17,025 nucleotides of DNA from Desulfobacterales bacterium. Its GTDB lineage: Bacteria > Desulfobacterota > DSM-4660 > Desulfatiglandales > JALVZP01. The notes beneath the pieces are model-generated. The model did no database searches. It was not told the DNA's origin and saw nothing but the letters and a program-made list of their open reading frames with translations. Shown in pieces: positions 7,236 to 12,919 of this stretch. Made by a program: the position numbers and the translations under genes. The stretch's first letter is position 1. Each line of letters opens with the position of its first letter. The DNA lies in the NCBI GenBank assembly GCA_027064285.1, contig JAMOPX010000077.1, positions 1 through 17,025 on the forward strand, given 5' to 3'.

Positions 7236-7769
7236 TCACCTCCTTAACGCTATTTCTAAACTAAAGGTATTACAAAACAAGTTTAATACATAATTGAGAT
7301 TAGGTATCATAACAGACTTTAGTATGTCAAATGTTATCGCGTTAACTATTATTTCTTCCTGAATTTTTACGCTCTGAGGCGCGTTAAAATGGGCATGATA
7401 ATTACAGAATCTTACTATATGAACCAGTTCATGAGTAAGTATGTAAACAAGGAAAGGAAATAAGGACAAATTCTTGTCATTTAATAAAGTGCTCAGAATT
7501 ACATGATCTTGGAGACAAATGAGATAAACCCCTATTACTCGCTGGGGAATACTATTTAAATCCTTTATTGTATCTTTGCAAAGAAGCGCAAATGCATTGT
7601 TTATAACCTGATGTCTGTTCAAATCCGCAAGAGTTTTGAGATCATATTTATGTCTATTCTTCCATTCATCTGTAGAAAACTTATAGAAATTTGCTGTTAG
7701 ATCTTCTGCTACTTCTAATGCATCTGCTATTATCTTAAAATCCTTTTTTCTGAAATGTAAAACCTTCAT
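7236..7769 (-). CDS. Putative HExxH zinc metalloprotein (177 aa)
   Basis: The protein has a helical N-terminal half and a classical zinc-peptidase motif, THELVHIVRF, with His113-Glu114-x-x-His117. A Glu pair at 138-139 (KIQEEIIV), about 21-22 residues on, could supply the third ligand as in gluzincins. There is no signal peptide or clear membrane helix, although 103-112 is hydrophobic. Whether it is a working peptidase is inference; I cannot name a family. The ATG at 7769 has no good Shine-Dalgarno and lies 25 bp after the tRNA-Met 3' end, with no terminator between, so it may be translated from the processed tRNA read-through transcript. It ends 4 bp before fmdB, whose ribosome site it contains. 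Confidence 0.75.
   Translation of the reverse strand: MKVLHFRKKDFKIIADALEVAEDLTANFYKFSTDEWKNRHKYDLKTLADLNRHQVINNAFALLCKDTIKDLNSIPQRVIGVYLICLQDHVILSTLLNDKNLSLFPFLVYILTHELVHIVRFCNYHAHFNAPQSVKIQEEIIVNAITFDILKSVMIPNLNYVLNLFCNTFSLEIALRR
7237..7245 (-). promoter_or_regulatory. Strong Shine-Dalgarno for fmdB-family gene
   Basis: On the minus strand this reads AAGGAGGTG, 5 nt before the ATG at 7231. It is formed by the last codons and stop of the upstream HExxH gene, so translation of the two genes is likely coupled. Confidence 0.8.
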
Positions 7770-7794
7770 TCATAAAAGGCAGGCAATAAATTAG

Positions 7795-7867
7795 TGGCGG
7801 TGACAGGACTCGAACCTGTGACTCTGCGGATATGAGCCGCATGCTCTACCAACTGAGCTACACCGCC
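7795..7867 (-). tRNA. tRNA-Met(CAU), elongator type
   Basis: A 73-nt cloverleaf. The acceptor stem GGCGGTG pairs with CACCGCC, followed by discriminator A. The D arm is GCTC-AGTTGGTA-GAGC. The anticodon stem TGCGG/CCGCA holds the loop CTCATAT, giving anticodon CAT (plus-strand bases 7832-7834), and the T arm is ACAGG-TTCGAGT-CCTGT. The 3' CCA is not encoded (CTA follows). It is not the initiator, which lacks a first acceptor pair and has GGG/CCC in the anticodon stem. CAT could also mark a lysidine-modified tRNA-Ile2; the overall sequence looks more like elongator Met. Confidence 0.92.
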
Positions 7868-7878
7868 ACTTTATTTAT

Positions 7879-7906
7879 ATAATAATCAAATTGTCTGCTT
7901 TGTCAA
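7879..7906 (-). promoter_or_regulatory. Sigma70-like promoter of tRNA-Met
   Basis: On the minus strand a perfect -35 TTGACA (7901-7906), a 16-bp spacer and a -10 TATTAT (7879-7884, 5 of 6 consensus) end 11 nt before the tRNA 5' end. This would give a very short leader, as is normal for tRNA genes. Confidence 0.65.
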
Positions 7907-7917
7907 CAACATGATTA

Positions 7918-7999
<82 letters not shown>

Positions 8000-8012
8000 A
8001 CTATCTTTTTAA

Positions 8013-8041
8013 AGAATAACAAAAGCTTTTTCCTGTTTCAA
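8013..8041 (-). promoter_or_regulatory. Sigma70-like promoter of tRNA-Leu
   Basis: On the minus strand -35 TTGAAA (8036-8041, 5 of 6), a 17-bp spacer and -10 TATTCT (8013-8018, 4 of 6) lie 13 nt before the tRNA-Leu 5' end. A ten-base AAAAGCTTTT palindrome sits in the spacer. Confidence 0.5.
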
Positions 8042-8095
8042 GTATCAAAAAGGCTATTCGAAAATATAGTATTCTGCTTTGCGTAAGCTCAGCTC

Positions 8096-9262
8096 TTAAG
8101 TTTCTTCTGTGTAGATAAGAACAGCTTTTATCTGATTCTCTTCTTCTAAGTTTCCTCCTACTGCAGAGGCAAATACCCCAATTGTTGCCATAAATTTTGC
8201 AAAGTGAAAGTAAGAAAACTGGGTTTTATTAAGCCCAGCCCATGAACTGAGTATATTTTCAGGTAAAAGATAAATGATTATCAAAGAAATCAAAAAAAGT
8301 ATGATCCAATAGATAGCCATACCACTTATCAATGTGCCTACCAAGACAATCTTGGATCTGGCTGTCTGCTCCATTAATTTGTCAGATCTGGCTATTTCCT
8401 GAAAGTTTTGCCCAAAATATATGGAAAGAGTTCCTATTATTATCACAAATATCGCGAAGATATCCAGATATAAAGATGACATTGCTGCTCCAATTTCCCA
8501 CGCTTCTGCTGTTAAGAAAAGAAACATAAGTGAGACCACAGTTGCTGTTACAAAACGACCAAGATGAAGGATCATAAACAATGTTTTTGAAAAAAGTATG
8601 TCTCTAAAAAGACTCCATTTCTCTCTGATTATGAGCTTGAGATAAAAAAGAAATTTATTTCTTACGGGATTTGACATTTCTTCAAGTCTTGGATCAGCGA
8701 CATTTAGTAAATATTCTTTTATCTGAGCTGTTTCCTCATTATCCCAATCACTTGGATCCTCTGGGGTCCAAAACTTTCTATCCATCATAACAGTACCATC
8801 TTTGTGCTCAAGTCCCCATAAATGACCGAGTACATGTTTTGCTAATATCAGCAAAATCTTTTTTGTCGCTTGATTATCATACTTTTCTAATATCTTGGAT
8901 ATACTTATAACAGCGGTTTCAAGTATATTTGAGGGAACGGCATTTACTCCTTGTTCAAAACGCGATTTAAGGGGTAATGTAGTAAATACTAAGACAAAAT
9001 CAAATTTATATTCTATTTTTATATCAGATCCCAGTTCAAGAAGGTCTATCGGATCCTTAGGGATTTTTTGAGGAAAATCATTTCTGGCGATGATTTTAAA
9101 ATCCCATTTAAAATCAGGAAAAGAATTTCCAAGCTCTCTTTTTAAGGTTTCATTCAGATACTTTGCCCAGTTATAAGCAGCAGTTTCGTTTGAATCTATT
9201 ATAATTCCTATCCTTATCACTAAGGATGAATTTCCTGCTTTAATATTAAATTCCGAGCTCAT
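8096..9262 (-). CDS. Membrane protein with degenerate metzincin-like zinc site (388 aa)
   Basis: The N-terminal cytoplasm-like domain (1-200) holds HVLGHLWGLEH (143-153), which fits the metzincin pattern HExxHxxGxxH with all three His ligands and the Gly kept. A VMM Met-turn-like segment follows at 158-160. The catalytic Glu is replaced by Val144 (codon GTA, one base from GAA). The length before the motif and the short motif-to-Met spacing resemble archaemetzincins, but their following Cys pairs are absent. After a charged linker (200-225), about four membrane segments follow (roughly 228-250, 262-285, 304-333, 351-369). There is no signal peptide. The gene stands alone: 62 bp from the flavoprotein gene upstream, 96 bp before tRNA-Leu, and with no good Shine-Dalgarno. 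Likely a pseudo-enzyme or zinc sensor anchored in the membrane; function unknown. Confidence 0.75.
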   Translation of the reverse strand: MSSEFNIKAGNSSLVIRIGIIIDSNETAAYNWAKYLNETLKRELGNSFPDFKWDFKIIARNDFPQKIPKDPIDLLELGSDIKIEYKFDFVLVFTTLPLKSRFEQGVNAVPSNILETAVISISKILEKYDNQATKKILLILAKHVLGHLWGLEHKDGTVMMDRKFWTPEDPSDWDNEETAQIKEYLLNVADPRLEEMSNPVRNKFLFYLKLIIREKWSLFRDILFSKTLFMILHLGRFVTATVVSLMFLFLTAEAWEIGAAMSSLYLDIFAIFVIIIGTLSIYFGQNFQEIARSDKLMEQTARSKIVLVGTLISGMAIYWIILFLISLIIIYLLPENILSSWAGLNKTQFSYFHFAKFMATIGVFASAVGGNLEEENQIKAVLIYTEET

Positions 9263-9275
9263 CGTAAGTAGCTAT

Positions 9276-9296
9276 TTCTAAGTCTGATTCTTAGAA
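9276..9296. repeat. Inverted repeat between flavoprotein and metzincin-like genes
   Basis: TTCTAAG and CTTAGAA form a perfect 7-bp stem around a 7-base loop. No T-run follows on either strand, so it is not a convincing intrinsic terminator. It sits 14 bp upstream of the metzincin-like start and could be an operator or mRNA leader hairpin. Confidence 0.35.
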
Positions 9297-9324
9297 GATA
9301 TCATGACAACAAAAACATATGGCT

Positions 9325-9735
9325 TTATCCCTTTAGAGGCCTAATTTCTTCTGCTTTAAAATAAAGGGCGTGACAGATTTCTGAAGCTAAATGATAGTAT
9401 CCCATTTCTTTAAAACGCTCTCTTAAATTTTCAAGCATAGGACCTGAGACCTCATCCTTTACAAGAGAAAGTCTTATCCTGACTCCTTCCCAGCCTTTAT
9501 TAAGACGAATAAACATAAACATAGCTCGAGGATTTTCTTTAATATTTTTATAAGTAAGTCGTTCTGTAGCTCCAAATACCAGCAACCCTTCATTAGTGAT
9601 TATAGGAGGGCTATATATAGCCATATTAACCCATCCCTTAGAATCAGAGGTGGCCATAATACCTATGCCATCTTCTTGGAAGATGTTTTTTAATTTTCCT
9701 ATATCACTTGCTATTTTTCTTTCTTTAATGTCCAT
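9325..9735 (-). CDS. Pyridoxamine 5'-phosphate oxidase-like flavoprotein (split barrel)
   Basis: A 136-aa protein with the FMN-binding split-barrel pattern. An early strand, GIGIMATSDSKGWVNMAIYS (about 24-43), corresponds to the usual 'ATvdkdG.Pn.a' segment. It is followed by LLVFGATERLTYKNIKENPRAMFMF (about 51-75), in which the T.KNI..NP stretch is typical of this superfamily. It is shorter than true PdxH (about 210 aa) and lacks its C-terminal signature, so it is not assigned to vitamin B6 synthesis; a small flavin or heme/F420-type reductase is possible. Its start overlaps the preceding small gene by 25 bp, indicating cotranscription and coupling. Confidence 0.8.
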   Translation of the reverse strand: MDIKERKIASDIGKLKNIFQEDGIGIMATSDSKGWVNMAIYSPPIITNEGLLVFGATERLTYKNIKENPRAMFMFIRLNKGWEGVRIRLSLVKDEVSGPMLENLRERFKEMGYYHLASEICHALYFKAEEIRPLKG

Positions 9736-9932
9736 ATGTCTTTTATCCTATGCCATTTTAATTCATATACATTATTGTCATTCGCTAACAATTTAAAACA
9801 TTCGTATTTCTCATCTCTCCATCTTTTGATTATCTGTTTCACTTCAAGTCTGGCATCATATGTAATTATAATTGTAGGCCTTTCATTTAGCTTATAGCCT
9901 GAATATGCTATGACTTTTACAATCTTTTCCAT
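9711..9932 (-). CDS. Small conserved-looking protein (73 aa)
   Basis: Starts MEKIVKVIAYSGYKLNERPT. The pattern (a short beta strand, an invariant-looking YSGYK-NERP stretch, then alternating hydrophobic strands and a K-W-H-R-x-K-D-x-W ending) resembles a group of about 70-residue proteins I have seen in deltaproteobacterial genomes, but I cannot give a verified family name. No cysteine pair, signal or membrane segment supports a function. The ATG at 9932 is preferred to a TTG at 9980, because the longer form adds a hydrophobic stretch unlike the rest and no ribosome site precedes it. It is the first gene of a two-gene overlap with the flavoprotein and is divergent from cinA. Confidence 0.65.
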   Translation of the reverse strand: MEKIVKVIAYSGYKLNERPTIIITYDARLEVKQIIKRWRDEKYECFKLLANDNNVYELKWHRIKDIWTLKKEK

Positions 9933-9939
9933 TTTTTGG

Positions 9940-9948
9940 AATATAGCA
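9940..9948 (-). promoter_or_regulatory. Possible extended -10 promoter of the 73-aa gene
   Basis: The minus strand reads TGCTATATT, an extended -10 (TGn plus 5 of 6 of TATAAT), just 7 nt before the ATG. If used, the transcript would be almost leaderless, which fits the missing Shine-Dalgarno. A second -10-like TATTAT lies about 10 bp further upstream. Confidence 0.3.
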
Positions 9949-9972
9949 TATAATAAGTACCAACGAAAGAAT

Positions 9973-9982
9973 ATTTGCAAAT
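9973..9982. repeat. Palindrome ATTTGCAAAT in divergent intergenic region
   Basis: A perfect 10-bp palindrome in the 122-bp gap between the divergent 73-aa gene and cinA. It may be an operator half-pair or chance; the gap otherwise shows only weak promoter-like boxes. Confidence 0.25.
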
Positions 9983-10023
9983 GAGATTGTTCAAAAAATC
10001 CTTTTAAACAGGCTCTTTGTAGA

Positions 10024-10053
10024 TTGACAGAAATAGTACATATCGGGTATCAA
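10024..10053 (+). promoter_or_regulatory. Possible promoter of the cinA-recA operon
   Basis: A perfect -35 TTGACA (10024-10029), an 18-bp spacer and a -10-like TATCAA (10048-10053, 4 of 6). Transcription would begin near 10060, after the first ATG (10055) but before the second (10064), so it is only compatible with the shorter CinA start and a nearly leaderless message. Confidence 0.35.
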
Positions 10054-10054
10054 T

Positions 10055-11320
10055 ATGAATAGTATGGTAAAAGGTGAGATTATAACCATAGGGAATGAAC
10101 TTGTAAGCGGAAGAACACGTGATATTAATTCTTCTTATATAGCAGGTAGGCTTACTGCTATAGGTGTTCAGGTAATAAAGATCACCTCTGTGGGTGATGA
10201 ATATGAAATGGTTTCTGAAGCAATAAAAAAGGCTATAAATAGAGCAGATTTTATAATAGTGACAGGTGGGCTTGGTTCTACAAAAGACGATATTACCAAT
10301 GAGATAGTGGCAAAGGCATTAAACAGACCCCTCAAGCTGAATGAAACAGCTATGGAACATATAAAGCAGAAGGTTAAAGAAATGGGAATAGAAATGAACT
10401 CTTCTTTGGAAAAGATGGCCTGGATGCCAGAAGGAGCGAGGATGCTGGATCTAAAAGGAAATGCATGTGGATATTCTATTAAGGATAAAAATGTCTTGCT
10501 ATATTTTTTACCTGGTGTACCGGATCAGATGAGGTATTTATTGGATAAGTTTGTGATCCCTGATATTCTAAAATACACAAAGAAGCTTCCTGTTATAAAA
10601 AGACGCATTTTAAAACTATATGGAATAAATGAATCTCTGATTGCAGAGGCCTTAAAGGATATAAAAGAGAGAAAAGAAGTTAGTCTTGGTTTTTATCCTG
10701 TATTTCCAGAATATCATATTGTTATAAGTGCTAAGGGTGAGGATGAGACAAAGCTGCTGAGTTACATAGATGAAATAGAGGCTCAAATAAAAAGGAGATT
10801 ATCTAACTACATATTTGGCAAAGATGAAGAAAGGATGGAAGAGGTAGTAGGAAGACTGCTCACAGACAGGTCTCTCACCCTTTCTGTGGCTGAATCCTGT
10901 ACAGGTGGCCTAATAAGTCACCGTATAACAAATGTTTCTGGAAGTTCTGTTTATTTTATGGGAGGCACAGTTGTTTACAGTAATGAAGCTAAGGTAAGGA
11001 TACTGGGAGTGAAGGAAGAGACACTTAAAAGTTTTGGAGCAGTGAGCGCTGAAACAGCAAAGGAGATGGCAGAGGGCGTAAGGAGATGTATCCCGTCAGA
11101 TATAGGGATTGCTGTAACAGGGATAGCAGGCCCTACAGGTGGGACAAAAGAGAAGCCTGTAGGTACTGTATTTATTGGGCTCTCGGCAAAAGATAAGACT
11201 GTTACAAAAAGATATCGTTTCTTTGGGGAAAGAGAGCATATAAAATTAAACAGCTCTATGATGGCCTTAGATTGGATTAGAAGGTATATAAATGGGGATC
11301 CGTTCCTTCCTGGCATTTGA
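10055..11320 (+). CDS. cinA: CinA: competence/damage-inducible protein, NMN amidohydrolase
   Basis: A two-domain protein of 421 aa. The N-terminal MoCF-biosynthesis-like (COG1058) domain shows GEIITIGNELVSGRTRDINS (7-26) and TGGLGSTKDDIT (70-81), linked in this family to ADP-ribose pyrophosphatase activity. A middle linker is followed by the C-terminal PncC domain with AESCTGGLISHRIT (279-292), GTVVYSNEAKVRILGV (304-319) and AVTGIAGPTGG (353-363), typical of nicotinamide-mononucleotide deamidases that recycle NAD breakdown products. Two starts are possible (10055 or 10064); neither has a good Shine-Dalgarno. It overlaps thpR by 29 bp and heads the operon that includes recA, an arrangement also known from cinA-recA operons elsewhere. 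Confidence 0.95.
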   Translation: MNSMVKGEIITIGNELVSGRTRDINSSYIAGRLTAIGVQVIKITSVGDEYEMVSEAIKKAINRADFIIVTGGLGSTKDDITNEIVAKALNRPLKLNETAMEHIKQKVKEMGIEMNSSLEKMAWMPEGARMLDLKGNACGYSIKDKNVLLYFLPGVPDQMRYLLDKFVIPDILKYTKKLPVIKRRILKLYGINESLIAEALKDIKERKEVSLGFYPVFPEYHIVISAKGEDETKLLSYIDEIEAQIKRRLSNYIFGKDEERMEEVVGRLLTDRSLTLSVAESCTGGLISHRITNVSGSSVYFMGGTVVYSNEAKVRILGVKEETLKSFGAVSAETAKEMAEGVRRCIPSDIGIAVTGIAGPTGGTKEKPVGTVFIGLSAKDKTVTKRYRFFGEREHIKLNSSMMALDWIRRYINGDPFLPGI

Positions 11321-11867
11321 GATTCCAGAGGAGATAAAAGAAACTGTCTCCTTTATATACAAAGGGCTTAAGGCCTCTTCCTTAGATGTGCGTTGGGTCA
11401 GACAAGAGAATATTCATCTTACAGTGATATTTATGGGAAATATAAATGAAAGCGATTTAGGGTCCATAGAAAGGGCTGTAGAGAAGACATGCAGTAAGTA
11501 TGCGCCATTCAGAATAAGAGCAAGAGGAGCAGGGGTGTTCTCAAGTTTAAGAAATGCGAGGGTGCTCTGGATAGGAGTAGAAGGAGATACAGAAAGAATG
11601 AGCTATTTTAGAGACAGTCTTCAAAAAAGACTTAAGCCATTTGGAATAAAAAGAGAAAATAAAAGATTTAGTCCTCATCTTACTGTAGGCAGGTTCAAAA
11701 AAGGCTTTACTCAGACAGATAAGCTAAGAGAGGCAATAGACAGATTTAAAGATATAATAAGCCCAGAAGCAGTTTTAAATGAACTTGTGCTGTTTAAGAG
11801 TGAATTAAGGCCTGACGGAGCTGTTTACACAAAATTGAATTCCTGGCCTATTAAAGGGAAAAAATAA
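11292..11867 (+). CDS. thpR: RNA 2',3'-cyclic phosphodiesterase (2H phosphoesterase)
   Basis: A 191-aa protein of the 2H phosphoesterase superfamily (formerly 2'-5' RNA ligase, LigT). The two catalytic H-x-T motifs are present: His42-Leu-Thr in ENIHLTVIFMG and His129-Leu-Thr in SPHLTVGRF, and the N terminus (RSFLAFEIPEE) is characteristic. The enzyme hydrolyses 2',3'-cyclic phosphates on RNA ends and can reversibly form 2'-5' linkages. The ATG at 11292 lies within cinA and is preceded by AAGG about 7 bases upstream. The gene ends 19 bp before the recA ATG, so the three genes are likely one transcript. Confidence 0.94.
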   Translation: MGIRSFLAFEIPEEIKETVSFIYKGLKASSLDVRWVRQENIHLTVIFMGNINESDLGSIERAVEKTCSKYAPFRIRARGAGVFSSLRNARVLWIGVEGDTERMSYFRDSLQKRLKPFGIKRENKRFSPHLTVGRFKKGFTQTDKLREAIDRFKDIISPEAVLNELVLFKSELRPDGAVYTKLNSWPIKGKK

Positions 11868-11872
11868 TGATA

Positions 11873-11880
11873 AAGGGGTG
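11873..11880 (+). promoter_or_regulatory. Ribosome binding site deciding the recA start
   Basis: AAGGGGTG lies 6 nt before the ATG at 11887. The in-frame GTG at 11878 is part of this site, so the longer reading (start 11878) is rejected. Confidence 0.75.
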
Positions 11881-11886
11881 AATAAT

Positions 11887-12918
11887 ATGATGGATAAGGA
11901 AAAAGCAGTGGAGCAGGCCATACTTCAGATTGAAAAACAGTTTGGCCGTGGCTCCATAATGAAGATGAGTGACCAAAGGGTATTGGATATACCCGTAATC
12001 CCTACTGGTTCTCTTTCCCTTGATATAGCTCTTGGCACAGGTGGAGTGCCAAGAGGAAGAATTGTAGAGATATTTGGCCCTGAGTCTTCTGGTAAAACAA
12101 CACTTGCCCTACACATAGCAGCAGAGGCCCAAAAAATGGGAGGAGTGGTAGCCTTTATTGATGCAGAACATGCCTTAGATGTGAGTTATGCAAAAAACTT
12201 AGGAGTAAATGTGGACAATCTTTTGGTTTCACAGCCTGATACAGGGGAACAGGCTTTAGAAATAGCAGAGATACTTGTCAGAAGTGGTGCAGTAGATGCC
12301 CTTATTGTGGATTCAGTAGCAGCCCTTGTGCCAAAAGCAGAAATAGAAGGTGAAATGGGGGATCAACATGTAGGGCTTCAGGCAAGGCTTATGTCACAGG
12401 CATTAAGAAAGCTTACCTCAGTGATCAGCAAGTCCATGACATGTGTCATATTCATAAATCAGATCAGAATGAAGATAGGGGTTATGTTTGGAAATCCTGA
12501 AACAACCACTGGAGGAAATGCTCTCAAGTTTTATGCATCTCAGAGGCTGGATATCAGGAAACTGTCCCCTGTAAAAGAAGGAGATAAGATAGTAGGCAAC
12601 AGAACAAGGGTAAGAGTGGTAAAAAACAAGATTGCTCCTCCATTTAAAGAGGCAGAGTTTGATATCATATATGGAAAAGGTATATCCAAGGAAGGTGATA
12701 TACTTGATTTAGGAGTCGCATATGGAATCATAGACAAAAGCGGTTCTTGGTATTCATATAAAGAACACAAGATGGGACAGGGAAGACAGACCGCTATCCA
12801 GTTTTTAAGAGATCATAAGGAATTAGCGCAGGAGATAGAAGATAAAATAAGGCAGAAGTCTGGAGTAAAAAAGCCTGAACTTATCGAAAAAGAATCAAAA
12901 AAACAGGAAAAGAAATAA
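11887..12918 (+). CDS. recA: Recombinase RecA
   Basis: ATP-dependent strand-exchange recombinase and co-protease for LexA-type repressors. At 343 aa from the ATG at 11887 it has normal length. The N-terminal oligomerisation helix (KAVEQAILQIEKQFGRGSI) leads to Walker A GPESSGKTT (64-72), the FIDAEHALD segment, Walker B LIVDSVAAL, the L1 region EIEGEMGDQHVGLQARLMS, FINQIRMKIGVMFGNPETTT (L2 and flanks) and a Lys/Glu-rich C-terminal tail. The downstream alaS ATG is 1 bp after the stop and no recX lies between. No convincing SOS box is seen upstream of recA or of cinA, so damage control, if any, uses a motif I cannot recognise. Confidence 0.98.
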   Translation: MMDKEKAVEQAILQIEKQFGRGSIMKMSDQRVLDIPVIPTGSLSLDIALGTGGVPRGRIVEIFGPESSGKTTLALHIAAEAQKMGGVVAFIDAEHALDVSYAKNLGVNVDNLLVSQPDTGEQALEIAEILVRSGAVDALIVDSVAALVPKAEIEGEMGDQHVGLQARLMSQALRKLTSVISKSMTCVIFINQIRMKIGVMFGNPETTTGGNALKFYASQRLDIRKLSPVKEGDKIVGNRTRVRVVKNKIAPPFKEAEFDIIYGKGISKEGDILDLGVAYGIIDKSGSWYSYKEHKMGQGRQTAIQFLRDHKELAQEIEDKIRQKSGVKKPELIEKESKKQEKK

Positions 12919-12919
12919 A

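Noticed and set aside
8042..8095. Intrinsic terminator after the metzincin-like gene
   Set aside because: Only 4-bp stems (such as GCTT/AAGC) can be formed, and the T-run that follows another weak stem is short.
9263..9324. Terminator for the flavoprotein gene from the 7-bp inverted repeat
   Set aside because: The stem is AT-rich and no T-run follows it on the minus strand.
9933..9980. TTG start giving an 89-aa form of the small protein
   Set aside because: No ribosome site precedes it, and the extra residues are a hydrophobic stretch covering the likely promoter boxes.
9983..10054. LexA/SOS box upstream of cinA
   Set aside because: No CTG-N10-CAG or GAAC-N4-GTTC type palindrome could be found in the gap.
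11878..11886. GTG start for recA three codons upstream
   Set aside because: The GTG is part of the Shine-Dalgarno AAGGGGTG; the ATG at 11887 has correct spacing and matches the usual RecA N terminus.
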